The notes under the pieces: generated by a model
What the model saw: only the letters and a program-made list of their open reading frames with translations
Told to the model about the DNA's origin: nothing
Databases searched by the model: none
NCBI RefSeq assembly: GCF_001613345.1
Contig: NZ_BDCE01000061.1
Span: 37,977-101,976 of the forward strand
DNA length: 64,000 bases
Direction of reading: 5' to 3'
From: Nocardia uniformis NBRC 13702
GTDB taxonomy: Bacteria; Actinomycetota; Actinomycetes; Mycobacteriales; Mycobacteriaceae
Made by a program: the position numbers and the translations under genes
Shown here: positions 35,245 through 43,868 of the stretch, piece by piece
Layout of the letters: each line of letters begins with the position of its first letter
How positions within the stretch are numbered: position 1 is the stretch's first letter

Positions 35245-37123
35245 CGCTACAGATGGGACCACGATGATCCCGCTCTGTCACAAGCGACAGAGCGGGACCG
35301 CCGCGCCCGGCTGCGCCGTTGTGCGCTTCTCCAGCTACCAACGCTTCGGCAGCGGCACGTTTTGCAGCGGCGACGGTGTCAGCTACGAGGGTTACCCGGT
35401 AGGTCACCCGGTGGCGGGATTTGCTGTAGCGGACCTCCAGACGAAGTGCGTCGAACAACGTTCGGGCCAGCGAGTCGGGCATCTCCTCCGCACATATATA
35501 CCCAATCGGCAGAAGTTCAATCAGCTCAGGATTCAGCGCGGATACCTCCGCGGCCTCCAACTCCTCGAGCTCGGCCTGCATCTTGGCCTGTTCCTTGCGG
35601 AGTTCGGCGCGTCGCTCATTGACGTCCGCGATGAATTCCCGGTCCGGTTCATCGACGAGCTCGAGACTGCGTACAAGCCGCTTCATCTTGGCCCCGGCCT
35701 CGACGATTCCCTTACGCAGGGTCGAGGTTCGGCGCTCACGTTCCTGCTTGGCGTTCGCCTCGGCGCTGTTGTCTTCGAGCAGCGACCTCCGGTACTGCCC
35801 GAACACGTGGCTGTTCAGGAACGTATTCAGATGACGGAGCAGGTCCGCTTCACGCACGAAAAACGATCCCCCAGTCGGGTGGCCCGGTAGCGTGTAGTCC
35901 TTCTTCGGGGCACAAACGTAGTAGGCCGCCACCTTGCGAGTTTTGCCGAACATGCGGCGTCCGCAGTGGTCACACCGCAGATAGGAACGGAAGAAGTAGG
36001 ACCGCTTGGTCTGGGGATGGGGGTTCAGCCCTGGTGCACTTCGCGATCGCTCAGTTTCGGCCGCGATCTCCTGGGCTGCGAGAAACATCTCAATGTCGAT
36101 GATCGCTTCATGAACCGGCTGCGGCGACCACACCCACTCCGACACTGGATTGACCCTGTTCTGGTTCGACTTGCGACCACGGCGGTTCCACACCATATGA
36201 CCGGTATACTTCGGATTGGTCAGAATTCCGCGCACGCTCGACCAAGTCCAGTGCCCCACTGCGGATTCCGGATTCACCGGAACCGGCGCAGGGTTACTCA
36301 CCAGATCAGTGTTGAGCCGATCGGCGATCTCCTGATAAGACAACCGCTCACCACATCTCCAGCGAAAGATCGTCTGCACCACCGGGACCCGAACGATGTC
36401 AGGCTCCAGCCGAGTCTTCTTCTGCCCCTTGGCCCTCTTGGCAGGCACCGGATGCTGAACCAGCTTCGCTTGATACCCGTAGCACGCCTTGCCCACGTTG
36501 AAACCGGCCTCGGTGTGAACCGCGAACCCGTCCCAGGATTTCTCCAGCATCTCCAGCACGTAGAACTCAGCCACGCCTTGCTTGACGCGGCGGGTCAGCA
36601 CCTGGGTGGCAACCTTCTGCTTGCGGTGGTGGCTGGCACTGGTCAGCGTGAACGGTTCATCGGCGGCCAGCAGACGAACTCCGACCCGTTCGAGCCGATG
36701 CTCGATATTGGTGCCGGTATGGGTGCGGCGGGAGATACGTTCGATAGATTCACAGATGACGTAATCGAACCGCCGACCCGATCGTTCGGCTTCGACAAGC
36801 AAGTCTTGGATACCACCGTCACGAAACACGGGGATAGCAAACTGCTCATGGGCGTCGCTGTACCCACGAACGGCGAGATCCTTTCGGCCCGACTCGATAT
36901 CGTAGAAGCTGGCAACCAGGATGGCATCGTCGGGCAGCGCCACTTCGCACGAGGAGTACTGGCGAGGGATCGACAGCGTCGGGTCCTGCAGATCCGCAGT
37001 AGAAGTCCGGCCGATGAACGCAACACGATGCATCACACTCGCCGGCTCGTCGAGGGAACTGTCCTCGCCCCCTACGCTGTTCGCTCTTGACCACCCTCGC
37101 AGCGGTTCCGGTACAGCTGCCAT
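35213..37123 (-). CDS. Large serine recombinase (integrase)
   Basis: 636 residues. An N-terminal resolvase domain holds catalytic Ser in VAFIGRTSTADLQDP and Arg residues in ICESIERISRRT. A recombinase domain (YQEIADRLN, VRGILTNPKYTGHMVWNRRG) follows, then a zinc ribbon (LRCDHCGRRMFG ... YYVCAPKK), a long coiled coil rich in Glu/Arg and a C-terminal tail. ATG at 37123 has GGGAGGT six bases upstream. It should drive integration of the neighbouring island. Unusually for this class, which mostly targets protein genes, its end lies in a tRNA. Confidence 0.93.
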   Translation of the reverse strand: MAAVPEPLRGWSRANSVGGEDSSLDEPASVMHRVAFIGRTSTADLQDPTLSIPRQYSSCEVALPDDAILVASFYDIESGRKDLAVRGYSDAHEQFAIPVFRDGGIQDLLVEAERSGRRFDYVICESIERISRRTHTGTNIEHRLERVGVRLLAADEPFTLTSASHHRKQKVATQVLTRRVKQGVAEFYVLEMLEKSWDGFAVHTEAGFNVGKACYGYQAKLVQHPVPAKRAKGQKKTRLEPDIVRVPVVQTIFRWRCGERLSYQEIADRLNTDLVSNPAPVPVNPESAVGHWTWSSVRGILTNPKYTGHMVWNRRGRKSNQNRVNPVSEWVWSPQPVHEAIIDIEMFLAAQEIAAETERSRSAPGLNPHPQTKRSYFFRSYLRCDHCGRRMFGKTRKVAAYYVCAPKKDYTLPGHPTGGSFFVREADLLRHLNTFLNSHVFGQYRRSLLEDNSAEANAKQERERRTSTLRKGIVEAGAKMKRLVRSLELVDEPDREFIADVNERRAELRKEQAKMQAELEELEAAEVSALNPELIELLPIGYICAEEMPDSLARTLFDALRLEVRYSKSRHRVTYRVTLVADTVAAAKRAAAEALVAGEAHNGAAGRGGPALSLVTERDHRGPICSVPPAGIEPAT

Positions 37124-37314
37124 CTTGTTACCTCCCACAACACCCTGGCTTGCACCTCGGCAAGCGCTTGCCCTTCGGCTCCGTCAACGACCTCGATTTC
37201 GAACTCAGCGTCTGGAGGTGGCTGGGCTACTCGAAAACCGCGCGACCGTGAAGCGCGGATCCGCTCGCCAGCTGGGTCTTCTCCCTCACCGCTGGTGGCG
37301 GACCGGCGCGTCAC
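37072..37314 (-). CDS. Small protein overlapping the recombinase start
   Basis: 80 residues from a GTG at 37314. The C-terminal 50 look protein-like: FRVAQPPPDAEFEIEVVDGA and LAEVQARVLWEVTRWQL. It overlaps the recombinase by 52 bases, suggesting coupled expression. It could be a recombination directionality or regulatory factor, but nothing in the sequence proves this. Confidence 0.5.
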   Translation of the reverse strand: MTRRSATSGEGEDPAGERIRASRSRGFRVAQPPPDAEFEIEVVDGAEGQALAEVQARVLWEVTRWQLYRNRCEGGQERTA

Positions 37315-38094
37315 GACCGCGTTCCCGTCAGATCAGCCGACGACAATCCGGACGCGGCACCATCGACCCTCATCACACGCGGAATCGTCAAGTCCGCCAT
37401 GAAGCGTTCATTGCTGTAGCCGCCGCATGTCACGACCTGCGGTACGACAGTGGAAAGGTCGCAATTACTATCCGCTGAGAAGATCGGATTCCTGCTCGAT
37501 CCCCGAGGGATGGGCCCGCTACTGGGCAAGCTCAAGAACGAATGCCGCGTGCCGAACATACGGGCCGTCCTTCCGATCTACGGAGTTGCGTGCACCCAGT
37601 ACTGTCGCCTGCCACCCCGAAAATCCGCGAAAGTCCCCGAAAATCTCACTGCGCGCGGTCACTGCTGAGCAGTGTTAGACCCGTTTCAAACGCATGGTCG
37701 ATTGAGGTACTCGCAGGACCATGCCGGAGCATGCACGCCTCGAATGGGCGATTGCCATCATCGAGGGGCCACCGCGTTGCCAGTCGTGGGACCCTTGTCG
37801 GGAGCGTAGAAGTAGAACCAGTTCTCGCGCTACAGGCTTGCGGACAGCCCCGCCCGAACGATCGGAATGCGGCTAGAAGAGTGTGTCCAGCGGCCGTCGT
37901 TAGACGTCCGACAGGCCGCCACGCTGAAGACTTCCGAACAGCGTGCCGAACTCGACGACCACTGCGGTCGGAACCACATCGAGGTCTCCAGAGACGAGGC
38001 AGGACTCGCTGGGGGTCGAAGTTCTGCTTCTCGAACACCATGCACTCCTCCTTCGCCGGGTTATACAGCGACCGCCCTTCGAGAGCCCCTGCTG
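37315..38094. other. Stretch without a convincing gene inside the island
   Basis: Frames here are short and of mixed composition. A plus frame to 37478 ending RHEAFIAVAAACHDLRY faintly recalls the end of an IS5-type transposase. A minus frame near 38000-37900 reads CLVSGDLDVVPTAVVVEFGT before a stop. Both may be decayed gene remnants. Confidence 0.35.
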
Positions 38095-39084
38095 TCAGGT
38101 TGGCGGAGTGGTGCGGTGCATCCGTACCGCCACAAAGGCGAGCAGCCCGAGGGCGGCCAGCGCGAAGACCGCGTTGCCTATGAGGTCCACATTCGTGGGC
38201 GCTGGGAAACTCGGTGGCTGAGGGAAGCCGTGCCAGGCGTAGGTGACCAGGCCGGCAGCTCCCAGGGCGAACCTGTGCCAGGGTCCCCAGCCCGTGCGCC
38301 GGGACCAGCACAGGATGAGTAGCGTCATCGTGGCGTAGAGCGCGAGGTAGAAGCCGACCGTGATCCACACGGGCACAGTGGACTCCAGCTCGATCCCCAC
38401 CATGGCGAGCAGACTGGGGAGCCAGAACGCCAGCCCGGCCGCGATGGTGATCGCGAAGACGGTCCATGCGCTGGCCGACGTGACCGAACTGCGGGGGCGG
38501 TGGAATCGAACGGACAGGAACGCGGCGCTGATCAGGGCGACGACCGCGGTGAGCGTCCAGGTGATCTGAGCGGCCGACAGCGGGTAGATGGCAGCCGGAC
38601 TTGCCAGGGCGACGGGCACTGCGCCGCCTAGCAGGAACAGGATGGCTGACACAGTGAGGCCGACCTTGCCGAGCCAGGGCGTGTCCGGCCGGCGTGAGCC
38701 CGCCTCGACCATCGAGATCGGCACCGCGATGCTCCACACCCCATGGATGGCCAGGACGAACACGGTCCAGTAGGCGCCGATGCCCAGCGCCGGGATGAAC
38801 CCGTAGTCGAGCAACCGCAGCCCGACATAGTCGGGATCGAACAGTGAACGGGTGAGCAGGCCCTCCTCGATCACCGCATAGGCGAGCCCGAGCAGGATGA
38901 TCCCCGGCCACCCCAACCGCCACCGGCGGGCGACCTCGCGGATCAGCAACGCGCCACCGCCGTAGAGCGGAATCAGCCCGATGATCATCGGCAGGGCGTT
39001 GATAGGGATGTTGCCCAGCAGGTACTCGCCGACCAGCGGCGCGAGAACCAGCAGGCCAACTGCCGGAAGCATTCTTTTCAACAC
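38095..39084 (-). CDS. Polytopic membrane protein, CPBP-like features
   Basis: 329 residues with about nine hydrophobic segments. It contains AVIEEGLLTRSLFDP and later VLAIHGVWSIAVPISMVEAG. A Glu-Glu pair followed by Arg and a later His in the membrane recalls CPBP/CAAX-type intramembrane proteases, but the match is loose. It starts with GTG 39084 or ATG 39072. It diverges from a HTH regulator across 146 bases containing an inverted repeat, so it is the probable regulatory target. Confidence 0.75.
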   Translation of the reverse strand: MLKRMLPAVGLLVLAPLVGEYLLGNIPINALPMIIGLIPLYGGGALLIREVARRWRLGWPGIILLGLAYAVIEEGLLTRSLFDPDYVGLRLLDYGFIPALGIGAYWTVFVLAIHGVWSIAVPISMVEAGSRRPDTPWLGKVGLTVSAILFLLGGAVPVALASPAAIYPLSAAQITWTLTAVVALISAAFLSVRFHRPRSSVTSASAWTVFAITIAAGLAFWLPSLLAMVGIELESTVPVWITVGFYLALYATMTLLILCWSRRTGWGPWHRFALGAAGLVTYAWHGFPQPPSFPAPTNVDLIGNAVFALAALGLLAFVAVRMHRTTPPT

Positions 39085-39181
39085 GATTGAAAGCTACGTT
39101 GCGTTCAAAAAAACTGTCAATTGAGCATTGCATATTAGCCCCGTTAGAGGCCGAAATATTGATGCATTGACTGTGCCAATG

Positions 39182-39202
39182 AATGCAATGAAACGTTGCA
39201 TT
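39182..39202. promoter_or_regulatory. Inverted repeat AATGCAA-N7-TTGCATT, candidate operator
   Basis: Perfect 7-bp arms about 30 bases before the regulator start. More half-sites (ttgcat at about 39128, atgcattg at about 39162) lie between the divergent genes. Likely bound by the HTH protein that starts at 39231. Confidence 0.5.
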
Positions 39203-39230
39203 GTTTGGCGTCAAAAGCAATACTGGCGTC

Positions 39231-39914
39231 ATGCCAGAAGGAAGGTTGACCCGGCAGGACCGCCAGCGCATCGCGACCGGCCTGACCGAAGGCCGGTCCT
39301 ACGCCGAGATCGCCAGGCGGCTGGACCGACCGACCTCGACGATCAGCCGTGAGGTCGGCCGCAACGGCGGCCCCAGCGACTACCGCCCCGAGCGGGCACA
39401 CCACGCGGCAGCACGGCGGGCGCGCCGCGGGACTCCGGCCCGTTCACCCGAGGCCGAACCCCAGGACCGCAAGGTCTTCGAGGTGGAAGAGGGAGCCGTC
39501 GAGATGGCGATCGGGATGGGCCTGCCGAAGATGATGGCGCGCGTGCTCATCGGCCTGTGGCTGAGCGAGGACGGCAGGCTCACCGCGGCCGAGCTATCGC
39601 GCCGGCTGAAAGTCAGTCCCGCCTCGATCTCCATGGCCGTGGGCTACCTGACCCAGCAGGGGCTGATCAGGCGCGAGCGCGATCCGCAGCGGCGGCGCGA
39701 CATCTATGTGGTCGACGACAATGCCTGGTACCACTCGACGGTGATCAGCTCGCGGCGCACGCTCGCGGCGGCGGAGATCGTGAAAGAGGCGGTGCAGACG
39801 CTCGGGCTCGACACGCCTGTGGGTCGCCGCCTGGCCAGGAGCGGTGCGTTCCTGGAGCGGATCAGCCTGGACGCTCTAGAGTCGGCCGAACGCTGGCGGG
39901 ACCCACCGCCATGA
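39231..39914 (+). CDS. Transcriptional regulator: IS30-type HTH fused to MarR/GbsR-like domain
   Basis: 227 residues. Residues 1-65 (RLTRQDRQRIATGLTEGRSYAEIARRL, STISREVGRNGG) match the HTH_38 domain of IS30-type transposases. Residues 80-227 are a winged helix of MarR/GbsR type (LTAAELSRRLKVSPASISMAVGYLTQQGLIRRERDPQRRRD), with a helical C-terminus. The two DNA-binding domains in one chain should recognise a composite site. ATG at 39231 gives MPEGRLTRQ. It probably controls the divergent membrane protein and itself. Confidence 0.85.
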   Translation: MPEGRLTRQDRQRIATGLTEGRSYAEIARRLDRPTSTISREVGRNGGPSDYRPERAHHAAARRARRGTPARSPEAEPQDRKVFEVEEGAVEMAIGMGLPKMMARVLIGLWLSEDGRLTAAELSRRLKVSPASISMAVGYLTQQGLIRRERDPQRRRDIYVVDDNAWYHSTVISSRRTLAAAEIVKEAVQTLGLDTPVGRRLARSGAFLERISLDALESAERWRDPPP

Positions 39915-40288
39915 CCAGACCACGGGATTGTGCACGGGGAATAACTTTACTGCCCGACTTCGACCGAACACACCACGTGACTTCCGGCGAACGCGCTCAA
40001 TTCGGCATTACAGCGCGCTCGGCTGGCTCCGCCACGATCGACCCGCACCGCAAATCTGGAACACGTTCGGTCGCCGGATCGCGTACTGCCGGTGGTCCCA
40101 CGACTGGCAATGGGGTGGTCCCGTCACGTTGGCAGGCGACAGAATAGGCGGCGAAGAATCTGGAGTTCGTCGAAGAGCTGCTAGCCACCGCCGCCAGAGC
40201 CCCACACCCGAGCAGTTGGAGAACGCGCCCGGGAACGTGCGAGAGGGCCTGAGGATCTCTTCCGCGAAGACTGTGCACCTCGGCTAGA
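39915..40288. other. No recognisable gene
   Basis: Plus-strand frame 39928-40287 is open but arginine-rich and lacks a ribosome binding site. The centre (about 40035-40130) reads WNTFGRRIAYCRWSHDWQWGG, which may be the remnant of an old gene. Nothing else seen. Confidence 0.35.
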
Positions 40289-40588
40289 TCAGGGGTTCGG
40301 CATCTCCCACCAGTGGTCCCAGAGCTGCCAGCCGCCATCGGTTCGGTGCCGCCAGCCATCCGGTTCGGGGCCATGTTCGTCGAACCGCCGGAGGCGGGAT
40401 TCTGCCCACTCGATGAACTGTTCTCGCTTTTCCCCGGTCAGCCCGGGGCGTATGGCAACGATCCGCAGGACTTCACCGTCGACGTGATGCACGAGGAGGG
40501 CACCGCAGACGTCCAGTTGATCCGTGAGCCAGAAGTCGCTTTCCTCGATAGAAACACCAGAAGCAATTAGTCGCTCCTCCGCGCCCAT
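40289..40588 (-). CDS. Hypothetical protein, Trp-rich (99 aa)
   Basis: 99 residues with balanced composition: ESDFWLTDQLDVCGALLVHH, IRPGLTGEKREQFIEWAESRLRRF and a Trp-rich end DGGWQLWDHWWEMPNP. ATG at 40588. No domain recognised. It stands alone between the island regulator and the operon at 40785, on the same strand as the latter. Confidence 0.6.
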   Translation of the reverse strand: MGAEERLIASGVSIEESDFWLTDQLDVCGALLVHHVDGEVLRIVAIRPGLTGEKREQFIEWAESRLRRFDEHGPEPDGWRHRTDGGWQLWDHWWEMPNP

Positions 40589-40784
40589 GTGGCCAGTCTA
40601 TGGGAAATTGACTGCTCAACTCTCCAAAGACTCGCCCATGCGGCACATCACATGGGCCCCAACAGCGGACATCGCCCGAGCCAGAGAGCCTGGGAATGCG
40701 AGGGCTGATAGACCGCGCGGAATTCGCCTGGTCTCTGGTACTCGGTCATGCGGGATAGGGCCGGTGGAGCTGCTTATGTGGCCG

Positions 40785-42137
40785 TCAAGGGCTCAGCTGG
40801 TCGCAGGTCTTGGGGATTCCGGGCGCTCGATATGCCCATCCGGCTTCGCGCCACCGCGTGGAATCCAGGCTGCTTCGTCCATCGATGATCGAGCGGTTTC
40901 GCACCAGCCTGGTGAGCTCGTCGGGGTTTAATGCGGCAAATTGCTCCCACTCGGTAAGTACCAGAACGACATCCGCGTTCTCGCATGCATGGGTGATGGT
41001 GGTGGCGAAGGTCAGAGTGGGATAAGACTGGCGGGCGTTGTCGAGAGCTTTGGGGTCGTACACGGTGACGAACGCGCCGTGCTGTTGGATCGCTGCTGAG
41101 ACGTGCAACGCGGGCGAATCTCGAACGTCGTCGGATTCTGCCTTGAACGCTGCCCCGAGCACGGCAACGTGGGCCGCGCGCAGAGAACCACCGCATGCTT
41201 GGCGAGCGAGGTCGACGACTCTAACTCGACGGTGCAGGTTGATTTGCTCAACCTCACGCAGCAGCATGGCGGCATCGACGGCACCGAGTTCGCCCGCTTG
41301 CTTTGCAAGAGCCCGTAGGTCTTTCGGCAGACACCCGCCGCCGAATCCAATTCCAGCGTCGAGCCCGAATCTTCCGATTCGGGGGTCATGGCCAAGGATA
41401 TCGGCCAGCGCGCGGACGTCGGCTCCCACGCCTTCGCAGAGGTCGGAGATGGCATTGATGAAGGAGATCTTCGTAGCCAGGTACGCGTTTGCTGCCATCT
41501 TGGCCAGCTCGGCGGTCTCGAGGTTGGTAACCACCAGCGGGACCCCAGCTTTGAGCTGATCGGCGTACAGATGGCGCGCTTGTTGCTCGGCTCGAGAACG
41601 GCCCAGGGTACGTTCCATGTCAACCCCAAGGACGATGCGGTCAGGGCGCAAGGCGTCCTGGAGGGCGTGCCCTTCACGAAGGAACTCGGGGTTCCAGGCG
41701 AGTTCGAAGTCGCAGGTCGGTGACTGCTCACGGAGGTGCGCCGCGAGTCGGGCAGCTGTGCCTGCCGGAACTGTGGACTTGCCGAGGATGACGGCGGGGC
41801 GTTCGATCAAGGCCGCCAACTGGTTGGCGACCGCATAGAGGTCGGTCAGATCGGCGGTGTGCCCGTCTGCGGCTGATGGTGTTCCGACCGTAAGGATGTG
41901 TAGGTCGGCGAACTGGGCAGCGTCGGGGTACGAGGTGGTGAAATGTAATCGGCCGACGGCGAGGTTGCGGCGCAGCAGGGGTTCGAGATCGGGCTCGTAG
42001 AAGGGGAGTTGCCCGGAGGACAGTTTGGTGATCTTTCCGGGATCGGTGTCCACTCCGAGGACGTGGTGGCCTAGTTCGGCCATGCATATTGCGTGAGTGG
42101 TGCCGAGGTATCCGGTCCCGAACACGGTGCAGCGCAT
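40785..42137 (-). CDS. UDP-glucose 6-dehydrogenase family protein
   Basis: 450 residues. The NAD-binding motif GTGYLGTTHAICMAELGH is at the N-terminus, then WNPEFLREG, a central helix, and the catalytic-cysteine motif GIGFGGGCLPKDLRAL at about residue 260. The C-terminal domain has VLGAAFKAESDDVRDSPAL. It oxidises UDP-glucose (or a similar NDP-sugar) to the uronate. It is the last of ten co-oriented genes, 33 bases after the methyltransferase, and would supply the acidic sugar for the glycosyltransferases in the same operon. Confidence 0.92.
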   Translation of the reverse strand: MRCTVFGTGYLGTTHAICMAELGHHVLGVDTDPGKITKLSSGQLPFYEPDLEPLLRRNLAVGRLHFTTSYPDAAQFADLHILTVGTPSAADGHTADLTDLYAVANQLAALIERPAVILGKSTVPAGTAARLAAHLREQSPTCDFELAWNPEFLREGHALQDALRPDRIVLGVDMERTLGRSRAEQQARHLYADQLKAGVPLVVTNLETAELAKMAANAYLATKISFINAISDLCEGVGADVRALADILGHDPRIGRFGLDAGIGFGGGCLPKDLRALAKQAGELGAVDAAMLLREVEQINLHRRVRVVDLARQACGGSLRAAHVAVLGAAFKAESDDVRDSPALHVSAAIQQHGAFVTVYDPKALDNARQSYPTLTFATTITHACENADVVLVLTEWEQFAALNPDELTRLVRNRSIIDGRSSLDSTRWREAGWAYRAPGIPKTCDQLSP

Positions 42138-42170
42138 CGGGTTTCCCTTCGTGCAGGGTTGTGGGTCCGC

Positions 42171-42893
42171 TCAGCGGGCGACAAGCACCGTTCTGCGGTC
42201 GTCTGTTATCGGCGCGCCATCGAATCCGCCGTACGTCGTGATGTCGCGGAACCCGGCGCTCTGCAGCATGTCGTGCAATTCGCTGCGGGTGTACAGGCGG
42301 GTGACGCAGGTGCGTGACCAGTCGCCGCGTGTGTAGGTGTTGACGGATAACCCGCGCACCCAGTCGAAGGTAGCGTCCTCCCGGACTCCGTTGATTACGA
42401 CGGACTTTCGGCCTGAAGATGCGGTGACGATGCGGTTGGTGGCTTTGGCATTTTCAACGGTGGTCAACTCCATTATCAGCGGTCCGCCCGCACGTAATAC
42501 TTTGCGCCAGGCACCTAACGCGCACAGGTCTTCACTGCGGGTGGGGAGACTGCCGAAGCTTGTCCATAGGTTGATGACCGCGTCGAAAGGCCCCTCCGGA
42601 GGCGTACGCATGTCGGTCTCATGGAAGCTGATCTGCGGCCATAGTTCTCGGGCGCGGCGGACCTGATGTTCTGACACGTCGACACCGACCACCGAGTAGC
42701 CGAGGGCGTCCAATACTCCGGCGTGGCGGCCCCACCCGCACGGCACGTCCAGGATCCTTGCTCCCGGTGGAATGTGCACGAGGCGCAGCAGGTCGTCGAT
42801 GTCTTGGTCGGTGGTGTCGTATTTGCCGAGGCGCCGGAAGGTTTCTTCGAATCCGTCGTCGAAGAAACCGCTGACCCAGTCGGGGATTTCCAT
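42171..42893 (-). CDS. Class I SAM-dependent methyltransferase
   Basis: 240 residues. SAM-binding motif I is GARILDVPCGWGRHAGVLDALG, motif II VVGVDVSEHQVRRARE, and motif III region FDAVINLWTSFGSL. The C-terminal half has the beta-rich cap seen in small-molecule methyltransferases (TVENAKATNRIVTASSG, CVTRLYTRSELHDML). Substrate unknown; as part of this operon it probably methylates an oxygen or nitrogen of the assembled product. It sits 15 bases after the kinase gene. Confidence 0.9.
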   Translation of the reverse strand: MEIPDWVSGFFDDGFEETFRRLGKYDTTDQDIDDLLRLVHIPPGARILDVPCGWGRHAGVLDALGYSVVGVDVSEHQVRRARELWPQISFHETDMRTPPEGPFDAVINLWTSFGSLPTRSEDLCALGAWRKVLRAGGPLIMELTTVENAKATNRIVTASSGRKSVVINGVREDATFDWVRGLSVNTYTRGDWSRTCVTRLYTRSELHDMLQSAGFRDITTYGGFDGAPITDDRRTVLVAR

Positions 42894-42908
42894 CGAGGTT
42901 CAGTCTTT

Positions 42909-43868
42909 CTAGGTGGTGGGGTACCAGTACTGGTTGTCGGTGAGAATGCCGAGTGCCCACTGGTAGTGGCCGGTGTCGTGGATGGGGCGGGCCTGCTCGG
43001 GGTACAAGTCGCAGGTCGTGAGCGCGGCGATAAGGAGGTAGTCCATGAGTCGGCGGCGCTGCTCGGCGGGCAAGTCTGCGGAGGCGTGATCGAGTAGCCG
43101 GTTGCGGACAGTGGCGTGATCTGGTTCGTACATGCGCCAGAAGCCGCAGGCGGTGGCGAGGTCGTAGAGGGGGTCGCCGATCATGGTGAAGGTGCCGAAG
43201 TCGATGATCCCGGTGACGGTGGCGCGGTCGGTCATGAGGATGTTGCCGGGGTAGAGGTCGCCGTGGACCACCGCGTCGGGTCCGTCGTAGCGATCGCTGA
43301 ATCGTCCCAGCAAGCAGTCGGCGCGAGTATCGATGTCGTCGATGTCGCGGCGCAGCAGCGGTGCCACGATCCGCAGTTTCTCCGACACTGTGTTGGTGAT
43401 GAATTCGTTCCAGTCATTGCCACGGGTTCCGGTAGAGCCGGGTGCTGGCAGCAACAGGCGTCGACCCAATGGCGGGTTCACCATCAGCTTGCTCATCTGC
43501 TGAACGGTTTGCAGGTACAACTGTTCGAGCGGCTCGTCGTCGGCACCGGTGGCGTGGCTGTCCATCGTTGTTCCAGCGACACGGTCTTCGACCACGGCAA
43601 TCAGATCGCCGTGCCGGGCGATGTCGTGAATACGCGGCACGGTCCAAGGCACTGCGGAGGTGTCGAGGCGGTCGTGAAAATCGCGCAAGGTGTCGAAGAC
43701 CTCGAGCTGGCCACGGTCGGCGTAGATCTTGAGTACGCGGTCGGTTTCCAGGGCGTAGACATGGGCCTCGGTGCCCACCCCGAGCGGCTGGATTCCGGTG
43801 AGTCCGTAGTGGCGCAGCAGTTCACGCTCGGAATCGGTGCTGATGGTGGTCGCGTCGTGTGGAATCAA
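42909..43868 (-). CDS. Aminoglycoside-phosphotransferase-like kinase
   Basis: 319 residues with a protein-kinase-like fold. The ATP loop is LGVGTEAHVYALETDRVLKIY, the catalytic loop AVVHGDLYPGNILM, and the metal-binding IIDFGTFTMIGDPLYDLA. This family phosphorylates sugars, choline, homoserine or antibiotics. The start is TTG at 43868, with AAAGGA upstream and overlapping the preceding stop (TTGA). In this operon it may activate a sugar or serve as self-resistance; both are inference. Confidence 0.88.
   Translation of the reverse strand: MIPHDATTISTDSERELLRHYGLTGIQPLGVGTEAHVYALETDRVLKIYADRGQLEVFDTLRDFHDRLDTSAVPWTVPRIHDIARHGDLIAVVEDRVAGTTMDSHATGADDEPLEQLYLQTVQQMSKLMVNPPLGRRLLLPAPGSTGTRGNDWNEFITNTVSEKLRIVAPLLRRDIDDIDTRADCLLGRFSDRYDGPDAVVHGDLYPGNILMTDRATVTGIIDFGTFTMIGDPLYDLATACGFWRMYEPDHATVRNRLLDHASADLPAEQRRRLMDYLLIAALTTCDLYPEQARPIHDTGHYQWALGILTDNQYWYPTT

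Noticed and set aside
35966..37090. 374-codon plus-strand frame opposite the serine recombinase
   Set aside because: The recombinase frame shows all domains; this one shows none.
37311..37678. Short ORFs on both strands right of the recombinase
   Set aside because: Neither has a ribosome binding site or recognisable sequence; a weak likeness to an IS5-type transposase end is too short to call.
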